Below, one piece after another: positions 20,508-28,441 of a stretch of 64,000 nt of DNA (positions are counted from its first letter, which is position 1; the number at the start of each line of letters is the position of its first letter). The DNA is from Nostoc sp. PCC 7107 (lineage in GTDB: Bacteria; Cyanobacteriota; Cyanobacteriia; Cyanobacteriales; Nostocaceae), in contig NC_019676.1 of the NCBI RefSeq assembly GCF_000316625.1, positions 2,388,501 through 2,452,500 of the forward strand. The letters are read 5' to 3'. A program made the position numbers and the translations under genes. Below the pieces are notes generated by a model, which had not been told where the DNA came from, did no database searches, and saw nothing but the letters and a program-made list of their open reading frames with translations.

Positions 20508-20834
20508 ATGAATAAAGCCAGAAAAACTTATGTTCTCAAGCTTTACGTAGCAGGTAACACGCCTAACTCAGTTCGGGCATTAAAAACACTAAAAAACATA
20601 TTAGACCAAGAATTTCAAGGTGTTTATGCACTGAAAGTCATCGATGTAATGAAAAATCCCCAATTAGCCGAAGAAGATAAAATCTTAGCCACACCAACAT
20701 TATCGAAAATTCTGCCCCCACCTGTTCGGAAAATTATTGGTGATCTGTCAGACAGAGAAAGAGTATTAATCGGATTAGATTTACTGTATGAAGAACTGTG
20801 TGAAGAAGACTGGGAAGAGTCGCATAACCTTTAA
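20508..20834 (+). CDS. kaiB: Circadian clock protein KaiB
   Basis: 108 residues, normal length. The N-terminus [21 protein letters not shown] and the C-terminal half with [33 protein letters not shown] are diagnostic of KaiB, the fold-switching protein that binds the KaiC CI ring at night, sequesters KaiA and competes with SasA. The segment after about residue 50 is the part that refolds from the ground-state to the thioredoxin-like fold. It sits between kaiA and kaiC in the canonical order, with 77 bp to kaiC, consistent with a kaiBC transcript. Confidence 0.97.
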   Translation: MNKARKTYVLKLYVAGNTPNSVRALKTLKNILDQEFQGVYALKVIDVMKNPQLAEEDKILATPTLSKILPPPVRKIIGDLSDRERVLIGLDLLYEELCEEDWEESHNL

Positions 20835-20911
20835 GCTAAATTTTTTGATGACAAACTTAGTACCTTTAGTAAGAGAAAAACTGGGTTAAAAGCCCTATTT
20901 ACGATCCGGCA

Positions 20912-22471
20912 ATGAGCGAAAACGAGCAAAAAGAGCAAAATCAGCCACCGATTGGGGGTGTAGAAAAAATTCGGACAATGATTGAGGGCTTTGACGATAT
21001 TAGTCATGGTGGTTTGCCTGTAGGTAGAACTACCTTAGTCAGCGGCACCTCTGGTACAGGTAAAACTTTATTCTCTCTTCAGTTCCTGTATAACGGCATC
21101 ACTTACTTTGATGAGCCAGGCGTATTTGTAACCTTTGAAGAATCGCCTAGCGACATTATCAAAAATGCTTATATTTTTGGTTGGAACTTACAACGTTTAA
21201 TCGATGAAGGTAAGTTATTTATTCTCGATGCTTCCCCAGACCCAGAAGGTCAAGATATTGTCGGCAATTTTGACCTTTCAGCATTAATAGAGCGCTTGCA
21301 ATATGCGATTCGCAAATATAAAGCCAAGCGAGTTTCTATTGACTCGATCACCGCAGTATTTCAACAGTATGAAGCTGTGGGAGTCGTCAGACGAGAAATT
21401 TTCCGCCTTGTAGCCCGCCTGAAACAATTGAATGTCACCACCATCATCACCACTGAACGAGGGGAAGAATATGGCCCGGTGGCATCTTTTGGCGTTGAAG
21501 AATTTGTTTCGGATAACGTGGTAATTGTGCGGAATGTATTAGAAGGAGAACGTCGTCGGCGGACGAGCGAAATTCTCAAGCTACGGGGTACAACTCACAT
21601 GAAAGGTGAGTATCCTTTTACAATTACGAATGCCGGAGTCAACATCTTCCCTCTGGGAGCGATGCGGTTGACTCAACGTTCTTCTAATGTCCGCGTTTCT
21701 TCGGGTGTCAAAATACTAGATGAGATGTGTGGCGGTGGTTTCTTTAAAGATTCGATTATTTTAGCAACAGGAGCTACTGGTACTGGGAAAACATTACTTG
21801 TAAGTAAATTTTTACAAGATGGTTGTGTTACTGGTGAACGCGCAATTTTATTTGCTTATGAAGAATCACGCGCTCAACTGTCACGCAATGCTTCTTCTTG
21901 GGGAATTGATTTTGAGGAATTAGAACATAAAGGGTTACTCAAAATTATTTGTACCTATCCCGAATCAACTGGTTTAGAAGATCACTTGCAAATTATTAAG
22001 TCGGAAATTGCTAATTTTAAACCAGCAAGAATTGCCATTGACTCACTCTCAGCCTTAGCAAGAGGTGTGAGTAATAATGCTTTTCGTCAGTTTGTGATTG
22101 GTGTAACAGGTTATGCCAAACAAGAAGAAATTACTGGTTTTTTTACCAATACAACTGACCAATTTATGGGTTCTCATTCTATTACTGACTCACATATTTC
22201 GACGATTACTGACACAATTTTGATGTTGCAGTACGTAGAAATTCGTGGGGAAATGTCGCGGGCAATTAACGTATTTAAAATGCGAGGTTCGTGGCACGAT
22301 AAGGGAATTCGTGAGTATAATATTACGGCTGACGGCCCAGAAATTAAAGATTCTTTCCGGAATTACGAAAGGATTGTCAGCGGTGCGCCTACCCGCGTTA
22401 GCATCGACGAAAAAGCAGAACTTTCTCGCATAGTCAAAAGTTTTGAAGACAAAAGGAGTACCGATTCCTAA
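20912..22471 (+). CDS. kaiC: Circadian clock ATPase/autokinase KaiC
   Basis: 519 residues, the canonical length. Two RecA-like halves are visible: CI with P-loop GTSGTGKT and CII with P-loop GATGTGKT, each followed by catalytic Glu pairs (FEES in CI, YEES in CII). The CII phosphorylation sites are conserved in SITDSHISTITD: Thr425, Ser430 and Thr431, equivalent to Thr426, Ser431 and Thr432 of Synechococcus. The tail (SIDEKAELSRIVKSF) is the A-loop/KaiA-binding segment. It forms the hexamer at the core of the post-translational oscillator. It is followed after a short spacer with a direct repeat by the hgdD-like gene. Confidence 0.98.
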   Translation: MSENEQKEQNQPPIGGVEKIRTMIEGFDDISHGGLPVGRTTLVSGTSGTGKTLFSLQFLYNGITYFDEPGVFVTFEESPSDIIKNAYIFGWNLQRLIDEGKLFILDASPDPEGQDIVGNFDLSALIERLQYAIRKYKAKRVSIDSITAVFQQYEAVGVVRREIFRLVARLKQLNVTTIITTERGEEYGPVASFGVEEFVSDNVVIVRNVLEGERRRRTSEILKLRGTTHMKGEYPFTITNAGVNIFPLGAMRLTQRSSNVRVSSGVKILDEMCGGGFFKDSIILATGATGTGKTLLVSKFLQDGCVTGERAILFAYEESRAQLSRNASSWGIDFEELEHKGLLKIICTYPESTGLEDHLQIIKSEIANFKPARIAIDSLSALARGVSNNAFRQFVIGVTGYAKQEEITGFFTNTTDQFMGSHSITDSHISTITDTILMLQYVEIRGEMSRAINVFKMRGSWHDKGIREYNITADGPEIKDSFRNYERIVSGAPTRVSIDEKAELSRIVKSFEDKRSTDS

Positions 22472-22519
22472 ATTTGGTATCGTGCTATATCCCTTCTTCA
22501 ATTTAGTATCGTGCTATAT
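22471..22519. repeat. Direct repeat between kaiC and hgdD
   Basis: Two copies of AATTTGGTATCGTGCTATAT (22471-22490) and AATTTAGTATCGTGCTATAT (22500-22519), one mismatch in 20, repeat period 29 bases. The first copy begins at the last base of the kaiC stop codon. They lie just upstream of hgdD and could be regulator half-sites or a recent duplication. Confidence 0.75.
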
Positions 22520-22575
22520 TCTGTGGTGAAGAAAAGGTTTCTGCCGCTAGATTGATTTTCGTGTGAGGGGATGCG

Positions 22576-24816
22576 GTGAAAGGACAGCAATTATTTCATA
22601 AAAGACAGCAATTATTTCATAGTTTCTTACCTGGCGTAACAGCAGCGGTATTAACAACCCAGCCCGCCTGGGCTGGAACTGTAAAGGTAAGTAGCATACA
22701 ACAAAAATCCTCTTCTAGTGTTGTGACTTTTAGTGAAAGTCACAACTTAGTGGCGGACAATACAAATACGCAACTGCCTAAAACTGCAAACCAGATTTTT
22801 CCAGATGCAGTTTCTAATTCTGAGTTGACTACATTCAATGTGCCAAATTTAAGTAATCACAGTAACCGAGGCACATTGGCAGAAAATCCTGGTGTAGCGC
22901 TTGCACAAATATCTCAGAAAAATCAAGGTGGTGTTGTCGATGCGACTCCTACTTTAAATTTTTCTCAAAATTTAGAGCAGCGTAATTCACGCAAAGTTCA
23001 AAAACAAAAAAAATCAGCTACTGCTGTAAGAGAGAAATTAAATAATACATCTGTCAATTCAGCTACTTCCCAAGCTTCTGCTAGTCAAAAAAACACAGTT
23101 TTCCTATCTGCAATTCAACAACCAGCAGCGTCAAGGCCAAATTTAAAAACTCAATTGCCCATAGTTCGACAAACGGCAGTTAAGGGTGCAGGAGCAGCGC
23201 AACTGTTGGCAGCGCGAAGTTGCTCACAGCAAATAGGGATATCTACTACGTTGTCTTTGTACTCTAAAGGTTGTGAGCAGCAGAAATTGACTGGAGAACT
23301 GACTGCACAAAATAACACTGCAACACCCTCAGCGGCTGAGGTGACACCAGATGCAACTACTGTGCCAAGTAATGCTGATTTTACGCCAACGGAAATAGCA
23401 CCAACAGCTACTCCGACTGTAACTGAAGCAGCCCCAAATTCTCCAGTTCCCAGTAATGTGAATCCGGCTCCTAGTGGTGCTGTCCCAGTTCCTGAAAACC
23501 TGATTCCTAGTGCCAACTCCCTGCAATTTCCCACAAAGGCAGAGGAAGTCACAGTTCAAGGCAATCAACCGATTACTTTAGAACAGGCTTTGGAATTAGC
23601 AAAACGGAATAATCGGGAACTACAAGTATCTGTATTGCAGCTAGAACGTAGCCGTGCAGCTTTACGGGAAGCCCAGGCAGCTTTGTATCCTAGCGTAGAC
23701 CTCAGTGCGGATGTGACTCGTAGTCAATCGGCTTCTAGTCAGCTGCAAGATACTTTAAGTGGCCGAGCCGGGGTAAGATCTAACAATGATGAACCTAGTA
23801 CAGGTTTCAATGGTCAAGCCCAGTTGACATATAACATTTACACTTCAGGAAGACGGCAAGCTGCTATCAAAGAGGCTGAGGAACAGACACGTTTCAATGA
23901 ATTGGATGTGGAGCGCCAATCTGAGGAAATCCGCCTGAACGTTAGTACCCAGTATTACGACTTGCAGGGAGCCGATGAGCAAGTGCGGATTAATCAGTCA
24001 GCCGTGGAAAATGCCCAAGCGAGTTTGCGTGATGCTGAAGCTTTAGAGCGTGCGGGAGTTGGTACTCGCTTCGATGTTTTGCGATCGCAAGTCAATTTAG
24101 CTAATGCTCAACAAGATTTAACTAATGCAATTTCTAATCAGCTGATAGCACGTCGGCAGTTAGTCACTACCCTAAGTTTGCCGCAAAATATCTCTATTAG
24201 TGCAGCAGATACAGTGCAATTAGCTGGTTTATGGGACAGGTCATTAGAAGACAGTATTGTTCTGGCTTTTCAAAATCGTCCAGAACTAAGACAGCAGCTG
24301 GCTCAACGGAATATTAGTGAACAACAGCGCCGACAAGCGTTAGCAGCTAATCTACCACAATTGAGTTTTGTGGCTAACTACAACCTGTTGGATCAGTTCG
24401 ATGATAGTGTCAGCATTACTGATGGTTATTCAGTTGGGTTGAGAGCTAGTTGGAATTTATTTGATGGTGGAGCAGCACGAGCCAGAGCATCCCAAGCAAA
24501 AGCTAATATTGCGATCGCCGAAACAAACTTTGCAGAACAGCGTAACCAAGTCCGTTTCCAAGTGGAACAGGCTTTTTCTACCCAACGAGCTAATTTAGAT
24601 AACGTTCAAACAGCTAATACTGCTTTAGAACAGGCTAGAGAAGCTCTCCGGTTGGCAAGGTTGCGCTTTCAAGCTGGGGTGGGTACGCAAACTGATGTGA
24701 TTAACTCAGAAACTGACTTAACCAGAGCAGAAGGTAATCGAGTCACGGCTATCTTAAATTACAACCGGGCTTTAGCTCAATTACAGCGTGCGGTTACTAT
24801 TAGGTCAGTTCGTTAA
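22576..24816 (+). CDS. hgdD: TolC-family outer membrane efflux protein (HgdD type)
   Basis: 746 residues. The N-terminal signal peptide ends near QPAWAG; then comes a long low-complexity Pro/Thr/Ala/Ser-rich region (about 30-330) typical of cyanobacterial TolC proteins, followed by two outer membrane efflux repeats: ITLEQALELAKRNNRELQV to about residue 560, and the second up to RALAQLQRAV. TolC trimers form an outer-membrane and periplasmic exit channel. In Anabaena the homologue next to kaiC, HgdD, exports heterocyst glycolipids with DevBCA and also serves other exporters; the synteny supports this assignment. The GTG start has GAGGGG upstream. A 21-base tandem duplication lies in the signal-peptide codons. 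Confidence 0.88.
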   Translation: MKGQQLFHKRQQLFHSFLPGVTAAVLTTQPAWAGTVKVSSIQQKSSSSVVTFSESHNLVADNTNTQLPKTANQIFPDAVSNSELTTFNVPNLSNHSNRGTLAENPGVALAQISQKNQGGVVDATPTLNFSQNLEQRNSRKVQKQKKSATAVREKLNNTSVNSATSQASASQKNTVFLSAIQQPAASRPNLKTQLPIVRQTAVKGAGAAQLLAARSCSQQIGISTTLSLYSKGCEQQKLTGELTAQNNTATPSAAEVTPDATTVPSNADFTPTEIAPTATPTVTEAAPNSPVPSNVNPAPSGAVPVPENLIPSANSLQFPTKAEEVTVQGNQPITLEQALELAKRNNRELQVSVLQLERSRAALREAQAALYPSVDLSADVTRSQSASSQLQDTLSGRAGVRSNNDEPSTGFNGQAQLTYNIYTSGRRQAAIKEAEEQTRFNELDVERQSEEIRLNVSTQYYDLQGADEQVRINQSAVENAQASLRDAEALERAGVGTRFDVLRSQVNLANAQQDLTNAISNQLIARRQLVTTLSLPQNISISAADTVQLAGLWDRSLEDSIVLAFQNRPELRQQLAQRNISEQQRRQALAANLPQLSFVANYNLLDQFDDSVSITDGYSVGLRASWNLFDGGAARARASQAKANIAIAETNFAEQRNQVRFQVEQAFSTQRANLDNVQTANTALEQAREALRLARLRFQAGVGTQTDVINSETDLTRAEGNRVTAILNYNRALAQLQRAVTIRSVR
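22583..22620 (+). repeat. 21-base-period tandem duplication in the hgdD signal peptide
   Basis: GACAGCAATTATTTCATA-like units at 22583-22599 and 22604-22620 repeat with a 21-base period, so the reading frame is kept and QQLFH is encoded twice (GQQLFHK, RQQLFHS). The duplication lengthens the basic n-region of the signal peptide. Confidence 0.75.
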
Positions 24817-24825
24817 TTAGTTAAT

Positions 24826-24940
24826 GGTCAAGAGTCAATTGTCAATTGTCAATAGTTATGAGCCTTTTTAACTCTGGACTATGGACTATGGACTATTGAC
24901 TCTAGACTGTTGACTATGGATTATTGACTCTAGACTACCC
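24826..24940. repeat. Heptamer tandem repeat tract (GGACTAT/TTGACTC)
   Basis: The spacer after hgdD is almost wholly made of seven-base words: GTCAATTGTCAATTGTCAAT near 24836, then three GGACTAT units near 24883-24895, then TTGACTCTAGACTGTTGAC. It ends directly before the ATG of the next gene. Confidence 0.75.
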
Positions 24941-25339
24941 ATGACTCAAGTTACATCACAAGAAATTGCCTTATTTCGTTCTCAGTTAATAGATGATCCT
25001 GTAGCGATGGAAGCGCTGGATTTGATTGAAGACTGTGAAGGAGATTTAGAAGATGCAGCCATGACACTCGCCATCAAAGCCGGACAAGAACCAGAAAGGG
25101 CGAATTCTGAATGGTTAGACGCTTTAGCGAAAAAATGGCGAGCAGTGATTTGTGAAGCAGAATTTAGAGAAGAATTACTGAATAACACTATTCTAGGGAT
25201 GATGGCACACCTCAAAACAATGCCAACTTTCCCCAAAATTTTAGCGACACCAGTTTTAATCTATGTCCTCAAGCAAGGTGTGAACAATTTTTGTGAACCA
25301 TTGGATGCGATTAAATCGGAAGTGGGGAGCGGGGAGTAG
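24941..25339 (+). CDS. Conserved cyanobacterial protein of unknown function
   Basis: 132 residues, soluble and helical, acidic at the N-terminus (IDDPVAMEALDLIEDCEGDLEDAA) with a hydrophobic C-terminal segment (TPVLIYVLKQGVNNF). The pattern of two or three short helices followed by KILATPVLIYVL is familiar from cyanobacterial hypothetical proteins, but I cannot name a family. The ATG follows directly after the heptamer repeat tract. It is on the same strand as hgdD and the membrane protein gene that follows 133 bp downstream. Confidence 0.65.
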   Translation: MTQVTSQEIALFRSQLIDDPVAMEALDLIEDCEGDLEDAAMTLAIKAGQEPERANSEWLDALAKKWRAVICEAEFREELLNNTILGMMAHLKTMPTFPKILATPVLIYVLKQGVNNFCEPLDAIKSEVGSGE

Positions 25340-25472
25340 AGAGACAAGGGGAGAATAATAAATCAGCACTCATTACTCAACACTGGCTTTTGCTTCGCTA
25401 CGCTAACAGCACTTTTTTACTGATACCCTGTTAATTAAGGCGAACTTCTCTTAGACAACTGTTATTAGATAA

Positions 25473-25973
25473 ATGAATTACCTTGTTGCCGTATTACCAG
25501 ATCGTATCCAGGCTGAAGCGGCTTATCTAGCGCTAGAAAAAGACAGCATCAATAGCATGATCCTCGGTAGGGGATATAAAACTGCTGATGAGTTTGGTTT
25601 GATTGATCCCCAAGAGCAAGCTAAAAAGCAAGCAAAGCTGATGGCATTTTGGCTAGTGCCATTTGGCTTTTTTGCTGGTTTTACCTTCAGCCTCATCACT
25701 GGTTTAGATACTTTTGCCTGGGCAGGTGAAATTGGCAATCACGTTGTTGGCGGACTACTGGGGGCTGGTAGCGGCGCTATGGGTGCTGTATTTGTTGGTG
25801 GTGGAGTAGGGATGATGACAGGTAGTGGTGATGCTTTACCCTATCGCAATCGCTTGGATGCTGGAAAGTACTTAATTGTAGTTCAGGGTTCAGAAACTCT
25901 AACTCGTCAAGCAACCAGAATATTACGTCAGTTTGAACCAGAAAATATTCAAGGTTACGCTGACGCTAAATAG
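25473..25973 (+). CDS. Small conserved membrane protein with glycine-rich helices
   Basis: 166 residues. The N-terminal soluble part (MNYLVAVLPDRIQAEAAYLAL) resembles proteins that sense through a ferredoxin-like start. Two hydrophobic segments follow: FWLVPFGFFAGFTFSLITGL (about 57-76) and a Gly-rich stretch VVGGLLGAGSGAMGAVFVGG (about 90-109). The C-terminal part (LIVVQGSETLTRQATRILRQF) forms a second small alpha/beta segment. This arrangement, with a Gly-zipper membrane hairpin between two short soluble domains, recurs in cyanobacterial stress-related hypotheticals. No function is assigned. Confidence 0.65.
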   Translation: MNYLVAVLPDRIQAEAAYLALEKDSINSMILGRGYKTADEFGLIDPQEQAKKQAKLMAFWLVPFGFFAGFTFSLITGLDTFAWAGEIGNHVVGGLLGAGSGAMGAVFVGGGVGMMTGSGDALPYRNRLDAGKYLIVVQGSETLTRQATRILRQFEPENIQGYADAK

Positions 25974-25983
25974 CCAAAGATAA

Positions 25984-26012
25984 ATGACCGTTGACCATTG
26001 ACTATTGACTTT
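25984..26012. repeat. Heptamer repeat (TGACCGT/TGACCAT/TGACTAT)
   Basis: TGACCGTTGACCATTGACTA is a run of seven-base words of the same family as the tracts at 13735-13866 and 24826-24940. It sits between the membrane protein gene and the S4 gene, a few bases upstream of the S4 ATG. Confidence 0.65.
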
Positions 26013-26017
26013 TAATA

Positions 26018-26797
26018 ATGTTGTCACGAGAAGAACTGTTAAAGGGTGTAGAAAATCGAGATAGTGTTGCGCGTGTAATCGATCAGGCGGAACAAGCAAT
26101 CAAAACCTGGGAAGTAGTGTTGACGGATTTTTTATCGCCGCCAGAATTAGCAGAAATTCAACGAATTTTCAATCGATTAACTGAAGTGCAGTTATTGGCT
26201 TGGGGTGGATATCCCCAAGCAGAACGCCAAAGAATGGCGATCGCTCGTGGGGAACTTCCCTTAGATGAATCACAAGTTGCGCTGGTTGTCCTAGAAGTTG
26301 CCGGCAATTTTTTGTTTGATACCGCTACTCACCGGGACTTTTTAGGGGCAATGCTGGGAACAGGAATTGTCCGTGAGAAGACGGGAGACGTTATTGTTTT
26401 GGGCGAACGCGGCGCACAGGTAATTGTTGTGCCAGAAATCGCCGAATTTTTAGAAATGAATCTGCAACAGGTGCGGTCAGTTCCTGTGAAAACCCAGCGG
26501 ATAGATATTAGTGAGTTGAAAATCCGCGAACCGAAGAAAAAAGAATTAACAACTGTAGAGGCTTCTTTAAGATTAGATGCGATCGCCAGTGCTGGTTTTG
26601 GTATGTCTCGCAGCAAAATGGTAGATTTAATCGATGCTGGCGATGTACGCGTTAACTGGAAGGATATTACCCAAGCAAGTTTTCAAGTTAAATCCGGCGA
26701 TTTAGTGGCGATTCGCGGTAAAGGACGTTTAGAAGTTGGAGAGGTGGCGATTACGAAAAAAGACCGTTACCGTGTTCAACTAACGCGATATATGTAA
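26018..26797 (+). CDS. Photosystem II S4 domain protein (YlmH-like RNA-binding protein)
   Basis: 259 residues. The C-terminal S4 RNA-binding domain is clear: LRLDAIASAGFGMSRSKMVD, LIDAGDVRVNWKDITQASFQ and VKSGDLVAIRGKGRLEVGEV (about 185-250). The N-terminal part has RIFNRLTEVQLLAWGGYPQAE and RDFLGAMLGTGIVREKTGDV, the YlmH-like module. In cyanobacteria this architecture is annotated as a photosystem II S4 domain protein, though its role is not firmly established. A rho-independent-type hairpin follows 36 bp downstream. Confidence 0.85.
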   Translation: MLSREELLKGVENRDSVARVIDQAEQAIKTWEVVLTDFLSPPELAEIQRIFNRLTEVQLLAWGGYPQAERQRMAIARGELPLDESQVALVVLEVAGNFLFDTATHRDFLGAMLGTGIVREKTGDVIVLGERGAQVIVVPEIAEFLEMNLQQVRSVPVKTQRIDISELKIREPKKKELTTVEASLRLDAIASAGFGMSRSKMVDLIDAGDVRVNWKDITQASFQVKSGDLVAIRGKGRLEVGEVAITKKDRYRVQLTRYM

Positions 26798-26833
26798 CCC
26801 AAATAATGATGTTTTAAATTTACCCAAAACCAT

Positions 26834-26868
26834 TTTAGAGATGTAGTAATGCTACATCTCTAAATTTT
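26834..26868 (+). terminator. Rho-independent-type terminator after the S4 gene
   Basis: A perfect 13-bp stem (26834-26846 with 26852-26864) around a 5-base loop is followed by TTTT. It lies 36 bp after the S4 gene stop and before the convergent VOC-domain gene, so it may stop both. Confidence 0.8.
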
Positions 26869-26891
26869 GTCTCAGCTTTTCAGTTGTCTAG

Positions 26892-27488
26892 TTAATTAGC
26901 TACCTCAGCCAATTCAATAACCCTTCCTTCATAGTCTTTAACTAAGAAATTTAAAGGCTTTTGGTTGCGAATTTTGAATTTTAAACCACGAGTTTCCACC
27001 CGTAATAAAATCATGTCTAGGCATTCGCGGTCAAAACAAACATGACGCTGCTGATTTTTGCTGCCTAAACTAGCGCCTGTAATGACGTGTAACTGGGTAT
27101 TCTTCTTCAGTTGATACCAAAGTCCTTCGTTGGCATTATTCATTGTTTTACTAGACCAACTGGGACTTGTGGACATATACAACGGATCAATAGCAGTTGC
27201 GCCAATGGTTTGTTCATAGTTGTAGTAGTAGTGCAAAGGCACTTCAGCGGCTGGCAAATCTAGCAGCCCTTCATACAACTGTCGCGCAATTTCCAAATCG
27301 GACACCATCACAGTGTGGACTTTGGGCGCACTGGTGAGGAACATCCACATAGCGCCAGCATAAGCTGCAAGCAGCATCACCATAATGCCTTGGGTAGAAA
27401 ACAAACTATCCAAAGGCAGGGATGGTAAAAATGAGCCTAAAGTCAACGGGGCAAGCAAAAACTGCATTACATTAGCTGCTATAACCAT
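26892..27488 (-). CDS. Membrane-anchored glyoxalase/VOC-like protein
   Basis: 198 residues. Two N-terminal hydrophobic segments (about 3-20 and 34-50) precede a soluble domain that begins VHTVMVSDLEIARQLYEGLLDLP, the typical first beta-alpha unit of the vicinal oxygen chelate superfamily. The second half (RHVCFDRECLDMILLRVETRGLKF and FLVKDYEGRVIELAEV) matches the second half-module with a metal-type Glu near the end. A catalytic role is not certain. The ATG at 27488 is preferred over an upstream TTG at 27494. It is convergent with the S4 gene. Confidence 0.7.
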   Translation of the reverse strand: MVIAANVMQFLLAPLTLGSFLPSLPLDSLFSTQGIMVMLLAAYAGAMWMFLTSAPKVHTVMVSDLEIARQLYEGLLDLPAAEVPLHYYYNYEQTIGATAIDPLYMSTSPSWSSKTMNNANEGLWYQLKKNTQLHVITGASLGSKNQQRHVCFDRECLDMILLRVETRGLKFKIRNQKPLNFLVKDYEGRVIELAEVAN

Positions 27489-27712
27489 GAACAAATAAAG
27501 ATTGTATAAGGGAGCCGCTTTTATTTTTATTGATAAAGACTAAGATTAAGTCCTTGTTTCTAGTGTATCAATACTAAAGTAGTCTGAGCTTCGACAGCAA
27601 ACTGACCCTGAATAAAATTTTATGGGCAAAATTTTACGAGCAGAATTTTACGGGTTGCACTCTGGGGCTGTTGTTATAAACATTATCTTAACAACTCTTA
27701 GCTAAAAGGCTT

Positions 27713-28351
27713 ATGCAAATTCCTCATTTTCCCGAAACTAATCACCCGCTAGTTAAGTCGCTGTTTCATCATAATGACCAGGAACTGCTGAGTTTATTTC
27801 AGCGCTATCCAGAGGCTGGCAAGTATTTTACGGTGATTTTTTGTCGTTATAGCCCGATAGTCTATACCTTAATTCAACATTCAGCGCGATCGCCTGTCCA
27901 GGCCGATTATCTGTTTGCTTTGACTTGGCGACATATTTATTACGAACTTGGCGGATTGGATTTAGACAATCCTCAGCCAGGACAAGAAGGCTTAACTTTA
28001 CAAAATTGGCTAATTAACATTACCGCTTTTTGTATTAACGAGATTGAACTTCCGCCAACGGAAGCCATTCATTATTCTTTACCAGCTACTTCTCCGCCAT
28101 TATGGTGCTATGTAGAAAAAGCTTTAGACCAACTACCAGCGATATTACGTTTGATGGTGCTGATGGCGCAAACTTTTCATTGGAGCGAAACCCGAATAGC
28201 GGCTTATTTGCAAGCTGAAGGCGAAAGAATTGCCCCTGCCGAAGTAGCCAATTTTCTCCAGGAAGGCTATCGTATGCTAGAGGACAAATTACCTGCTGAT
28301 ATCCGCGCTATCTACTTGGGAGAGAATTTACTTCAAGCATCAACTACGTAA
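27713..28351 (+). CDS. Sigma-70-like/ECF-like protein of unknown specificity
   Basis: 212 residues. The N-terminal half (YFTVIFCRYSPIVYTLIQ, then ADYLFALTWRHIYYELGG) has the spacing of a sigma region 2 in an unusual form. The C-terminal half (ALDQLPAILRLMVLMAQTF, then HWSETRIAAYLQ and AEVANFLQEGYRMLEDKLP) looks like the region 4 helix-turn-helix (LPxxxRxxxxL). The usual -10-recognition residues are not obvious, so it may be a divergent ECF factor or a non-DNA-binding relative. The TPR gene follows 90 bp downstream in the same direction. Confidence 0.5.
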   Translation: MQIPHFPETNHPLVKSLFHHNDQELLSLFQRYPEAGKYFTVIFCRYSPIVYTLIQHSARSPVQADYLFALTWRHIYYELGGLDLDNPQPGQEGLTLQNWLINITAFCINEIELPPTEAIHYSLPATSPPLWCYVEKALDQLPAILRLMVLMAQTFHWSETRIAAYLQAEGERIAPAEVANFLQEGYRMLEDKLPADIRAIYLGENLLQASTT

Positions 28352-28441
28352 TATTGCTGATTTATCAGGTGATTATGCCGCAGACAATAAAACTTTTACT
28401 TTAACTTTATACTTTAAGCCGAAATTTCACGGGTAAGTTTT

